A stretch of 64,000 bases of DNA from positions 59,288 through 123,287 of the forward strand of contig NZ_JABWCU010000020.1 in assembly GCF_018491765.1 (NCBI RefSeq), given 5' to 3'. This stretch comes from Novosphingobium profundi (lineage in GTDB: Bacteria > Pseudomonadota > Alphaproteobacteria > Sphingomonadales > Sphingomonadaceae). The translations under genes were made by a program, and so were the position numbers. This document shows positions 25,740 to 34,011 of this stretch, one piece after another. Numbering within the stretch: position 1 is the first letter of the stretch; each line of letters begins with the position of its first letter. The notes below the pieces were generated by a model that ran no database searches, was not told the origin of the DNA, and was given only the letters and a program-made list of their open reading frames with translations.

Positions 25740-26882
25740 ATGGCTGGACACAACAGCCCCTGGGGATCGGGCGGAGGATCATCGGGAGGCGAGGACGGTG
25801 GCGAGCCGGGCTCGGAGCCTTCCGAAGGCGATCGCGAGGGCGATGCCGGCGCGGAAAAGCCTTCCGACACGCCCGGCCCGCGCAACCCCTGGCTGCCCAG
25901 CGGCTCCACCCCGCCGCGCCGGTCCGCGAGCATCGAGGACATCTTCCGTTCGCGCGACCCGCGCCGTTCCGGCGGCGGCGGACCGCGCGGGCCGGGCGGC
26001 GGCTTCCCGCAGATGCCGCGCCGCTCGGACGGCTCCTCCTGGCTGCCTTTCATCGTCGGCGCGCTCGTCGTTGCCGGCCTCGGTATTTCCAGCTTTCATC
26101 AGCTCGATCCGGGCGAACAGGGCATCGTCACGCGCTTCGGCGGATTTTCACGGGTTATCGATTCGGGCATCAACTTCACCCTGCCCTGGCCGCTCGAAAG
26201 CGTGGCGGTCGAGGACGTGCGCTCGTTCAACGTGGACACCATCCCCGAGGGCAGCGAAGAAAAGCTGATGCTCACCAGCGACAAGAACCTGGTCGACCTG
26301 ACCTACCTGGTTCGCTGGAACATCAAGGACCTCAAGAACTACACCTTCCGCCTCGCCGATCCCAAGCAGACCGTGCGCGAGGTCGCCGAGACCGCGATGC
26401 GCGCCTCGATCGCGCAGATTTCGCTCAACGATGCGATCTCGGGCGCCGGGCGCGCGCGGGTCGAGCAGGACGTGCGCAAGCGCATGCAGGAACTGCTCGA
26501 CTACTACCGCTCGGGCGTCGCCATCCAGGGCGTCGAGATCAAGAAGTCCGACCCGCCGGCCAAGACCAAGTCGGCCTTCGAGCAGGTCACCGTCGCCCAG
26601 CAGAACGCCGAGCGCGACCGTTCCGAAGCCCGCGCCTGGGCGCAGCAGAAGCTGGCCGAAGCCCAGGGCAACGCCGCGCAGTTCGACAAGGTCTACGAGG
26701 AATACAAGCTGGCGCCCGAAGTCACCAAGCGGCGCATGTACTACGAAACCATGGAGCGGGTGCTGCGCAACAACGACACCGTCGTCGCCGAGGCCAAGGG
26801 CGTGACCCCCTACATTCCGCTTCCCGAAGTGACGAAAAAGGCTCCCGCCGACAGCGATGCCGCCGCAAAGGGAGGCCAGTGA
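25740..26882 (+). CDS. hflK: FtsH protease modulator HflK
   Basis: 380 residues: a Gly/Ser/Pro-rich cytoplasmic N-terminus (MAGHNSPWGSGGG), one membrane helix (about residues 100-118) and an SPFH domain starting QLDPGEQGIVTRFGGF, followed by a long coiled-coil rich in Glu/Ala/Gln. HflK and HflC form a cage around FtsH at the inner membrane. The ATG at 25740 gives the standard N-terminus; an ATG at 25698 would add 14 residues. Confidence 0.93.
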   Translation: MAGHNSPWGSGGGSSGGEDGGEPGSEPSEGDREGDAGAEKPSDTPGPRNPWLPSGSTPPRRSASIEDIFRSRDPRRSGGGGPRGPGGGFPQMPRRSDGSSWLPFIVGALVVAGLGISSFHQLDPGEQGIVTRFGGFSRVIDSGINFTLPWPLESVAVEDVRSFNVDTIPEGSEEKLMLTSDKNLVDLTYLVRWNIKDLKNYTFRLADPKQTVREVAETAMRASIAQISLNDAISGAGRARVEQDVRKRMQELLDYYRSGVAIQGVEIKKSDPPAKTKSAFEQVTVAQQNAERDRSEARAWAQQKLAEAQGNAAQFDKVYEEYKLAPEVTKRRMYYETMERVLRNNDTVVAEAKGVTPYIPLPEVTKKAPADSDAAAKGGQ

Positions 26883-27727
26883 TGAACGACATCTGGCAGA
26901 AATACACAGGCGCGCTCGTCGTCGCAGCCGTGGTCATCGTCGGTCTGTGGGCCAGCATGATCGTCGTGCCCGAGGACCAGCAGGTCGTCATCGTGCGCGG
27001 CGGCAAGCCGAACCGGGTCTACAACGAATACGTTGCCGGTGCCCCTTACGGCGCGACCGGCGCGGGCGTGCACTTCCACGTGCCGCTGTGGGAAAGCGTG
27101 CGGCGCATCGACAAGCGCCTGCTCTCGGTCGACATGAGCCAGGAACAGGTGCTCTCCACCGACCAGCAGCGCGTCAACGTCGACGCTTTCGCGCGCTATC
27201 GCATCACAGATCCGATCAAGATGATCGAGACCGCGCGCACCAGCGAAAACGTGACCCAGCAGCTCATGCCGATCCTCTCCTCGGTGGTTCGCCAGGAACT
27301 GGGCAAGCGCACTTTCACCTCGATGCTCACTGCGGAGCGCGGGCAGGCGATGGCCAACATCCGTGACCTGCTCGACAACCAGGCCAAGCAGTACGGCGCG
27401 CGCATCGTCGACGTGCGCATCAAGCGCGCCGACCTTCCCGACGGCGCCCAGGCGAGCGCGTTTAACCGCATGGTCGCCAGCCGCGAGGAAGAGGCCGAGA
27501 CGATCAAGGCGCAAGGGCAGCGCGACGCGCAGATCATCCGCGCCTCGGCCGAAGCCGAAGCTGCGGGCATCTACGCCAAGAGTTACGGCAAGGACCCGGG
27601 CTTCTACGATTTCTACCGCGCCATGCAGAGCTACGACATCTCGTTCGCCAAGGACGGTGACGCCGGCTCCAAGACCTTGCTGCTTTCGCCCGACAACGCT
27701 TATCTCAAGCACTTCCGGGAACCGTGA
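26882..27727 (+). CDS. hflC: FtsH protease modulator HflC
   Basis: 281 residues: one N-terminal membrane helix (ALVVAAVVIVGLWASMIVV), an SPFH domain (VPEDQQVVIVRGGKP) and a coiled-coil with the SREEEAETIKAQGQRDAQII signature, ending DNAYLKHFRE. The start overlaps the hflK stop (TGATG); a GTG 3 nt earlier is also possible. Works with HflK. Confidence 0.94.
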   Translation: MNDIWQKYTGALVVAAVVIVGLWASMIVVPEDQQVVIVRGGKPNRVYNEYVAGAPYGATGAGVHFHVPLWESVRRIDKRLLSVDMSQEQVLSTDQQRVNVDAFARYRITDPIKMIETARTSENVTQQLMPILSSVVRQELGKRTFTSMLTAERGQAMANIRDLLDNQAKQYGARIVDVRIKRADLPDGAQASAFNRMVASREEEAETIKAQGQRDAQIIRASAEAEAAGIYAKSYGKDPGFYDFYRAMQSYDISFAKDGDAGSKTLLLSPDNAYLKHFREP

Positions 27728-27862
27728 GCCGCCCCGATTTTTAGACATATCGAGTAACCGAGCCCTCGCTATTCAAACCCGGTTAAGTTGCGCCACTTCA
27801 TCGGGGAGAGGGGTCGGAATGAACGGTGCCGTGACACCGTTGCAACGGAGGAATCAAAGGAC

Positions 27863-29407
27863 GTGAAGCCCGTGCGATACGCTTATGGATTGACCACCGC
27901 ACTCCTTTTGGGTGGTGCGACCCTCTCGCTGGCGACCGGCTATCCCGCCGGAGCCCAGGTTGCCCAGAACGAAGCCAGCCAGATGACGCATGTGGTGCCG
28001 CGCACCGGTGCTCCGGCCAGCTTTGCCGATCTCACCGCCCAGCTTGCGCCGGCCGTGGTCAACATCTCGACCCGCCAGCGCATCCAGGTTGCCCAGCAGA
28101 ACAACCCCTTCGCCGGAACGCCGTTCGAGGGACTGTTCGGGAATCGCGGCGGCAACTCGCCGCAGACCCGCGAAGCCCAGTCGCTCGGCTCGGGCTTCTT
28201 CGTTTCGGCCGACGGCTACGTGGTGACCAACAATCACGTGATCACCGCCGATGGCAAGGGCGAGGTCGAATCGATCACGGTCACCACCACCGACGGCACC
28301 GAATACCCGGCCAAGCTGGTCGGCAAGGACGCCGCCTCGGATCTCGCGGTGCTCAAGATCGTCGGCCCCAAGCCTTTCCCCTTCGTCAAGTTCGGCGACA
28401 GCTCGAAGTCGCGCGTGGGTGACTGGATCATCGCCATCGGCAACCCGTTCGGCCTCAGCGGCACGGTGACCCAGGGCATCATCTCGGCAGTCTACCGCAA
28501 CACCGGCGGTGGCGGTGCCTACGACCGCTACCTGCAGACCGACGCCGCGATCAACCGCGGCAACTCGGGTGGCCCGATGTTCGACATGAACGGCAACGTC
28601 ATCGGCATCAACAACGCGATCTTCTCGCCGACCGGCGGCAGCGTGGGCATCGGCTTCGCGATCCCCGCCGAAACCGCCTCCCCCATCGTCCAGAAGCTGA
28701 TCAAGGGCGAGGCGATCGAGCGCGGGTACCTTGGCGTGCGCATCCAGCCGCTCAATGACGACCTCGCCGAGGCGCTCGGCGTCGAGAAGAACAAGGGCGA
28801 GTTCATCCAGGCCGTCGAGCCCGATGGCGCGGCCGCCAAGGCCGGGATCAAGGCCGGCGACGTGGTGACCATGGTCAACGGCAAGGAAGTGACCCGCGAC
28901 CAGTCGCTGTCCTACCTTGTCGCCAACACGCCCCCGGGCAGCCGCATTCCGGTCGAGGTGCTGCGCGATGGCCGCAAGCTCACGCTCAACGCCACCGTCG
29001 CCAAGCGCCCGAGCGAGGACGAACTGAGCCAGTCGTTCGACCCCGACGCCGATTCCAACGACGACAACCCCTTCGCCAACCAGGGCGACGAACAGAAGCA
29101 GGGCGTCATCGAGGACAAGCTGGGCATCTCGGTGATCGACATGACCCCGCAGGTCGCACGCCAGCTGGGCGTAAGCGATCCCAGCAAGGGCGTCGTCATC
29201 GTGGGTGTCGACGCATCGGCGGACGCGGGCCAGAAGGGCCTCAACCGCGGCATGATCGTGCTCATGGCGGACGGCAAGGAAGTCAATTCCAAGGCCGACC
29301 TCGCCAAGGCGGTCGAAGCCGCCAAGTCGGCGGGCCGCTCGGCGATGCTGCTGCGTGTCCAACCGCGCGGCGGGCAGGCGCTGTTCATCCCGATCCGCCT
29401 GCGCTGA
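27863..29407 (+). CDS. degP: Do family periplasmic serine protease/chaperone (DegP/DegQ/MucD type)
   Basis: 514 residues: a signal peptide ending near AGAQV, a trypsin-like domain with catalytic His125 (TNNHVI), Asp160 (ASDLAVL) and Ser235 (GNSGGPMF), and two PDZ domains (from about 285 and 410). An Asp/Asn-rich linker separates the PDZ domains. It degrades or refolds misfolded envelope proteins. GTG at 27863 follows GGAGGAATC; a GTG at 27872 is an alternative. hflKC directly upstream forms a membrane quality-control group. A strong terminator follows. Confidence 0.92.
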   Translation: MKPVRYAYGLTTALLLGGATLSLATGYPAGAQVAQNEASQMTHVVPRTGAPASFADLTAQLAPAVVNISTRQRIQVAQQNNPFAGTPFEGLFGNRGGNSPQTREAQSLGSGFFVSADGYVVTNNHVITADGKGEVESITVTTTDGTEYPAKLVGKDAASDLAVLKIVGPKPFPFVKFGDSSKSRVGDWIIAIGNPFGLSGTVTQGIISAVYRNTGGGGAYDRYLQTDAAINRGNSGGPMFDMNGNVIGINNAIFSPTGGSVGIGFAIPAETASPIVQKLIKGEAIERGYLGVRIQPLNDDLAEALGVEKNKGEFIQAVEPDGAAAKAGIKAGDVVTMVNGKEVTRDQSLSYLVANTPPGSRIPVEVLRDGRKLTLNATVAKRPSEDELSQSFDPDADSNDDNPFANQGDEQKQGVIEDKLGISVIDMTPQVARQLGVSDPSKGVVIVGVDASADAGQKGLNRGMIVLMADGKEVNSKADLAKAVEAAKSAGRSAMLLRVQPRGGQALFIPIRLR

Positions 29408-29430
29408 TCGCGCGCTTCAACTCCAATCGA

Positions 29431-29468
29431 AAAACGCCCGGTGGACTAATCTCCACCGGGCGTTTTTT
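29431..29468. terminator. Intrinsic terminator after the Do protease gene
   Basis: A perfect 15-bp stem (29431-29445 with 29452-29466) and a CTAATC loop, ending in six T residues on the plus strand. The matching A-run gives a U-tract for the convergent minus-strand gene as well. Confidence 0.92.
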
Positions 29469-29506
29469 CATGCCGCTTGCACTCTCGAAGTGGCGCGCGA
29501 AGCTGG

Positions 29507-30067
29507 TCAGCGTCCGGCGTCGGCGGCCTCGTGCAACCAGGCGGCGTGACGCGGCGCGCGCCGGGTCCGGCTCCATTCCTCGAGCATGTCCTCGGCCACC
29601 GCGTTCAACCGCGCCATCTGGTCCGAAGTGCCGAATTGCCAGGCCAGTTCGAGGCGGTGGCCGTTGGGATCGAAGAAGTAGATCGACTTGAACACGCCGT
29701 GGTGTACGGGCCCCGTCACCGCGATACCGTGCATCTCCAGCCGCGCCTTGGCCGCCAGCAGATCGGCCTCACTCTCGACCTTGAAGGCGATGTGCTGCAC
29801 CCATTCGGGCGTGGCCGCATCGCGGCCCATCGTGGGCGAGTGGGGCAGTTCGAAGAAGGCCAGCACGTTGCCCCCGCCGCAGTCAAGGAAAACGTGCATG
29901 TAAGGATCGGGCGCGCCGGTCGAGGGAACCTTGTCCTCGGCGATGGCGAGTTGGAATCCCATCCCCAGCATCTCACGGTAGAAGGTCACCGTCTCTTTCG
30001 CATCGCGGCAGCGGTACGCCACGTGATGGATGCCTCCCAGCCTGGGTGCCTGTGTCATGGTCATCAT
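29507..30067 (-). CDS. VOC superfamily (glyoxalase/extradiol dioxygenase fold) protein
   Basis: 186 residues made of two paired beta-alpha-beta modules. Metal ligands are visible as GGIHHVAYRC, WVQHIAFKV and HRLELAWQF (His, His, Glu), the arrangement of extradiol dioxygenases and glyoxalases. PNGHRLEL is the common C-terminal motif. It stands 156 nt downstream of hpd on the same strand, so a role in aromatic amino-acid breakdown is possible. Several ATGs cluster at 30058-30067; the first follows GGGAGTAAGG. Confidence 0.78.
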   Translation of the reverse strand: MMTMTQAPRLGGIHHVAYRCRDAKETVTFYREMLGMGFQLAIAEDKVPSTGAPDPYMHVFLDCGGGNVLAFFELPHSPTMGRDAATPEWVQHIAFKVESEADLLAAKARLEMHGIAVTGPVHHGVFKSIYFFDPNGHRLELAWQFGTSDQMARLNAVAEDMLEEWSRTRRAPRHAAWLHEAADAGR

Positions 30068-30223
30068 CCTTACTCCCGAATTGCTTCCAGTGGCGCGCCG
30101 GATCGAGGCCCGGGGAAAGGCCGATCCGGCACGCCTGCCAGAGGCGGTGCGGTCTTGCGGAACCCGATGCACCGCTCCTCGCATGGCCATTGCGCCGCGC
30201 CGGGCCTCACCGCCCGGCGCGCA

Positions 30224-31336
30224 TCACGCGGCGCCGTCGGCCGGGTGGTCGGTCGCCAGGACACCCCGGCGCACCTGGTCGCGCTCGATCGATTCGAACA
30301 GCGCCTTGAAATTGCCTTCCCCAAATCCATCGTCGCCGCGCCTCTCGATGAATTCGAAGAACACCGGCCCCACTTGCGCCTCGGCGAAAATCTGGAGCAG
30401 CAGGCGCGGCGAACCGCCCTCGCTCGTCCCGTCGAGGAGGATGCCCCGCGCCCGAATTTCGTCGACCGGCACGCCGTGCCCGGGCAGGCGCTCGTCGAGC
30501 ATCTCGTAATAGGTCGCCGGCGGCGCGCTCATGAACGGCACACCCAGCGCCTTCAGCCGGTCCCAGGCCGCGACGAGGTCGTCGGTGATGAGCGCAATGT
30601 GCTGAATGCCCTCACCATTGAAGGCGCGCAGGAATTCGTCGATCTGCCCTTTTCCGCCTTCGCCCTCCTCATTGAGCGGTATGCGGATGCGCCCGTCGGG
30701 GGCGGTCAGCGCCTTCGAGGTCAATCCGGTGTATTCGCCCTTGATGTCGAAGTAGCGGATCTCGCGGAAATTGAAGAGCTTTTCGTAGTAGTCCGCCCAA
30801 TAGCCCATGCGCCCGCCGTAGACGTTGTGGGTGAGGTGATCGATCATGTTGAAACCCGCGCCCGCCGGATGGCGCTCCACACCGGGGAGGTATTCGAAAT
30901 CGATGTCGTAGATCGAGAGCGCGCCGGGATCGGCCGCGCTCTCGTAGCGATCGACGAGATAGATGATCGAATTGCCGATGCCGCGAATGCCCGGCAGGCG
31001 CAGTTCCATCGGTCCGGTCTCGACGTGGACCGGCTCGGCCGAGCGGCGCAGAAGTTCGGTGTAGGCCGCGCGCGCGTCCTTCACGCGAAACCCCATGCCG
31101 CAGGCCGAAGGGCCGTGTTCGCGCGCGAAGAACCAGGCCGGGCTGTGGGGCTCGTAATTGGTGATGAAATTGATGCCACCCTGGCGCCAGAGCTCGACGT
31201 CCTTCGAACGGTGGCGCGCCACGCGGGTGAAGCCCATCGTGGTGAACACCGCTTCGAGCTGTCCCTTTTCGGGCGCGGAAAATTCTACGAATTCAAAGCC
31301 GTCGAGGCCGATCGGGTTGTCAAAGTGGTCGGTCAA
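30224..31336 (-). CDS. hpd: 4-hydroxyphenylpyruvate dioxygenase
   Basis: 370 residues, usual length. The iron triad is visible as IDHLTHNVY, IQHIALITDD and FFEFIERRG (His, His, Glu). It converts 4-hydroxyphenylpyruvate to homogentisate in tyrosine catabolism. The start is a TTG at 31336, supported by GGGAGAGA a few nt upstream and by a TTGA overlap with the phhA stop; no ATG lies at the conserved N-terminus. It is co-transcribed after phhA. Confidence 0.94.
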   Translation of the reverse strand: MTDHFDNPIGLDGFEFVEFSAPEKGQLEAVFTTMGFTRVARHRSKDVELWRQGGINFITNYEPHSPAWFFAREHGPSACGMGFRVKDARAAYTELLRRSAEPVHVETGPMELRLPGIRGIGNSIIYLVDRYESAADPGALSIYDIDFEYLPGVERHPAGAGFNMIDHLTHNVYGGRMGYWADYYEKLFNFREIRYFDIKGEYTGLTSKALTAPDGRIRIPLNEEGEGGKGQIDEFLRAFNGEGIQHIALITDDLVAAWDRLKALGVPFMSAPPATYYEMLDERLPGHGVPVDEIRARGILLDGTSEGGSPRLLLQIFAEAQVGPVFFEFIERRGDDGFGEGNFKALFESIERDQVRRGVLATDHPADGAA

Positions 31337-32196
31337 TCTATCTCTCCCAAGAATGCAATGTCGTGTTCGCCGGGCAGGCGCGCGCCGGGCGCGATCGGCT
31401 CGGCCGCGCGCCAGCGTTCGTAGATCGGGCCGAAGTCGAGGCCGACCAGCCCGTCGATGAGGTCATCGAGGCTCTCGAGCACGAAATACGTCTGCTGGAA
31501 GGCGTCGATGCGATAGGCGGTGCGCATGATCCGCTCGGGATCGAAGGGCAGCCGCAGCACGCCGGTATCCTCGACCGAGAAGCGCGTTTCACCCGCCGAG
31601 GACACGATCCCCGCGCCGAAGACCTTGAGCGTGCCCTCCTCGCGCAGGAGGCCGAACTCGATCGTGTACCAGTAGATCCGCGCCAGCATGGGCAGCGCGT
31701 CCATCGCCAGTGCACGCGCACCCGCTTCGCCATAGGCCTGCAGGAAATCGGCCACGCGCGGATCGAGCAGCATCGGCACGTGACCGAAGAAGTCGTGGAA
31801 CACGTCGGGCTCGACAAGGTAGTCGAGCTCGTGCTCCTCGCGCAGCCAGCGCGTCACCGGAAAGCGCCGATGGGCGAGATGGTCGAAGAAGGCCGCGTCG
31901 GGGATGAAGCCGGGGACCGCGACCAGCCGCCAGCCGCTGCGCGCCTCAAGCAGCGCATTGGCCTCGGCGAAACACGGGATGCCCTGCGCGCAATCGAGCG
32001 CGGCCAGCCCCTCGCGAAAGGCACGGCAGGCATGGCGCTCGGCCAGCGCAGATTGCGCTGCGTAAAGGCGGCGCCAGCGCGCGTGCATCGCGGGTGTATA
32101 ATCCTGCCAGTTCTGCTCGACGCAATAAAGGGCATCGGCCCCGGCATACTCTCCGCGAAGGCCACTCGCCGTTGTTTCGGTCTCGGGCGTCTTCAT
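31333..32196 (-). CDS. phhA: Phenylalanine 4-hydroxylase
   Basis: 287 residues with the aromatic amino-acid hydroxylase core: PDVFHDFFGHVPML (two iron histidines) and WYTIEFGLL (iron glutamate), with GSS-like GAGIVSSAGE near the active site. It makes tyrosine from phenylalanine using tetrahydropterin; no pterin dehydratase (phhB) is next to it. ATG at 32196 has no clear ribosome site; an in-frame TTG lies at 32238. It feeds hpd directly downstream and diverges from an Lrp-type regulator. Confidence 0.93.
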   Translation of the reverse strand: MKTPETETTASGLRGEYAGADALYCVEQNWQDYTPAMHARWRRLYAAQSALAERHACRAFREGLAALDCAQGIPCFAEANALLEARSGWRLVAVPGFIPDAAFFDHLAHRRFPVTRWLREEHELDYLVEPDVFHDFFGHVPMLLDPRVADFLQAYGEAGARALAMDALPMLARIYWYTIEFGLLREEGTLKVFGAGIVSSAGETRFSVEDTGVLRLPFDPERIMRTAYRIDAFQQTYFVLESLDDLIDGLVGLDFGPIYERWRAAEPIAPGARLPGEHDIAFLGEID

Positions 32197-32261
32197 GAAG
32201 GAAGCATACCACACCGCTCTCGCGTCTTCCGTGCGCAATAGGCTCCAATTTCGTCAAGCCT

Positions 32262-32276
32262 TGGTGTATTCCACCA
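32262..32276. promoter_or_regulatory. 15-bp inverted repeat, Lrp-type operator candidate
   Basis: TGGTG-TATTC-CACCA, perfect 5-bp arms around 5 nt, lies 27 nt upstream of the Lrp/AsnC gene and 66 nt upstream of phhA. Lrp/AsnC proteins bind 15-bp dyads and usually control a divergent target and themselves. Confidence 0.4.
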
Positions 32277-32302
32277 GAAAACCCATCCAATTTAGGTGAT
32301 CC

Positions 32303-32764
32303 GTGCCCATCGACGAATTCGACCGCAAGATTCTCGGCGCCCTCCAGGAGGATGCGCGCATGCCCGTCGCGCAAGTGGCCGAGCGCACCGCGCTCTCGGC
32401 GACCCCGGTCAGCCGCCGCATCCGCAAGCTCGAGGAGGACGGCGTCATCCGCGGCTACCAGCCCGTGCTCGACCCGCGCAAGCTCGGGCTCGAGCTCGAC
32501 GCCTACGTGCTCATCAACCTCGAGGCGCACAGCGACGACAACATCTCGCGCTTCGAAGCGGCCATCCTCGAAAATGCCTACGTCATCGCCTGCCACGCGG
32601 TGACCGGCGACATGGACTACCTCGTCCACGTCATCGCCCGCGACGTCGAGCACCTCTCGCAGATCACACTCAAATCGCTGCTGCGCATCCCGGGCGTTCG
32701 CGACGTGAAGTCGATCATCGTGCTCGAGACGGTCAAGCCCCCGCTGCACCTGCCGCTCGGCTGA
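32303..32764 (+). CDS. Lrp/AsnC family transcriptional regulator
   Basis: 153 residues: an N-terminal helix-turn-helix (DRKILGALQEDARMP through VSRRIRKLEEDGVIRGY) and a C-terminal ligand-binding RAM domain (VIACHAVTGDMDYLVHVI). The GTG start follows AGGTGA. Divergent from phhA-hpd, so probably the phenylalanine- or tyrosine-responsive regulator of that pair. Confidence 0.9.
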   Translation: MPIDEFDRKILGALQEDARMPVAQVAERTALSATPVSRRIRKLEEDGVIRGYQPVLDPRKLGLELDAYVLINLEAHSDDNISRFEAAILENAYVIACHAVTGDMDYLVHVIARDVEHLSQITLKSLLRIPGVRDVKSIIVLETVKPPLHLPLG

Positions 32765-32889
32765 TCGGGTTGCGGCGCGCGAAGGAGTTCCGCCTGCCGG
32801 ATTGCTGCACATGCGAAGGATTGCGTTGCGAGCCGCGCCTGCGCAGAGTAACGCCCTGACCTTCCCCGCCCCATAGAGCCGGAACCCCC

Positions 32890-33975
32890 GTGACCTTATT
32901 TCCTTCGCATCCGCAGCGCTGGCTCGCCCTGATCGTCCTTTCGGTCGCGCTCGGCACCGGCGGCGATGCGCTCGGCATTCCGGCCGGGCTCATGCTGGGC
33001 CCGATGTTCGCAGCGATCCTCTTCGCACTGCGTGACCGCGAGATGAAGGCCCACCCCGGGCTCTTCGCCGCCGCGCAGTCGATCGTGGGCTGCCTGATCG
33101 CCTCCTCGATGGGGCCCGAAGTGGTCGCGCGCTTCGCGGTCGACTGGCCGATATTCGTGGGTGGAGCGCTCGCAACCCTGTGCGTGGCCTTCGGCACCGG
33201 GGTCCTGCTTGCGGCCTTGCGCATCCTGCCCGGCGCGGTCGCGATCTGGGGCTCGGCGCCAGGACTTGCCACGGCGATGGTGCTGATGGCGCGCGACAGC
33301 GGCGAGGACTTCCGCATGGTCGCCTTCATGACCTACGTGCGCGTGGTCATGGTCACGCTCGGCGCCTCGGCGCTGGCGATGGTTCTGGGGGAGGACGGCA
33401 CCTCTCACGCGATGACCTCGGCCTCGCAGCCCTGGTTCTGGCCGGTGGCGCCGCTTCCGCTCCTCGCGACGATCGCCACGGCTGCCTGCGGGCTCTTCCT
33501 CGGCCGCCTTGTCCGCTTGCCCGCACCCAACATCCTGGGGCCGCTGGTGCTGGGCACGGTGCTCCACGCCAGCGGCGTGGTCGAGGCTTTCGCGGTCCCG
33601 CGCGCGCTGCTGGCGCTGGCCTACATGATCGTGGGCTGGGGCATCGGCTCGCGCTTCACCACCGAGACGATCGCGCGCGCACGCACGGTGTTCCCCGCCG
33701 TGCTCGTCGCGATCGCGGCCATGATGACAAGCTGCTTCCTGCTCGGCCTCGCGCTCTCGCGCATCGCGCATGTCAGCGTGGCCACGGCGTATCTCGCCAC
33801 GAGCCCGGGCGGCATGGATTCCATTGCCATCGTCGCCGCCTCCTCCCCCGTCGACGTCGGCTTCGTGATGACCTTGCAGACCACGCGCATGGCCGCGATC
33901 CTGCTGCTGGGGCCCTGGCTCGCGCGCACCATCGCGCGCCGCTTCGTGCAGGTGCCCGAAACCGCCCGGGACTGA
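32890..33975 (+). CDS. AbrB family membrane protein (duplicated-domain transporter-like)
   Basis: 361 residues, about ten membrane segments in two homologous halves, each carrying the AbrB duplication pattern (IPAGLMLGPMFAAIL in the first, LPAPNILGPLVLGTVL in the second). The C-terminal TSPGGMDSIAIVAAS is a strong signature. Often labelled ammonia monooxygenase in databases, which is a misnomer; function unknown, possibly transport. It ends before a GC-rich hairpin shared with gdhZ. Confidence 0.82.
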   Translation: MTLFPSHPQRWLALIVLSVALGTGGDALGIPAGLMLGPMFAAILFALRDREMKAHPGLFAAAQSIVGCLIASSMGPEVVARFAVDWPIFVGGALATLCVAFGTGVLLAALRILPGAVAIWGSAPGLATAMVLMARDSGEDFRMVAFMTYVRVVMVTLGASALAMVLGEDGTSHAMTSASQPWFWPVAPLPLLATIATAACGLFLGRLVRLPAPNILGPLVLGTVLHASGVVEAFAVPRALLALAYMIVGWGIGSRFTTETIARARTVFPAVLVAIAAMMTSCFLLGLALSRIAHVSVATAYLATSPGGMDSIAIVAASSPVDVGFVMTLQTTRMAAILLLGPWLARTIARRFVQVPETARD

Positions 33976-33979
33976 CGGT

Positions 33980-34000
33980 GCGCCGCCTTCGCGGCGGCGC
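33980..34000. terminator. GC hairpin between convergent genes
   Basis: An 8-bp stem GCGCCGCC with its complement around a TTCGC loop, between the stops of the AbrB-family gene and gdhZ. No U-tract on either strand, so it may act weakly or only protect the 3' ends. Confidence 0.4.
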
Positions 34001-34011
34001 CCCGCAGCCGG

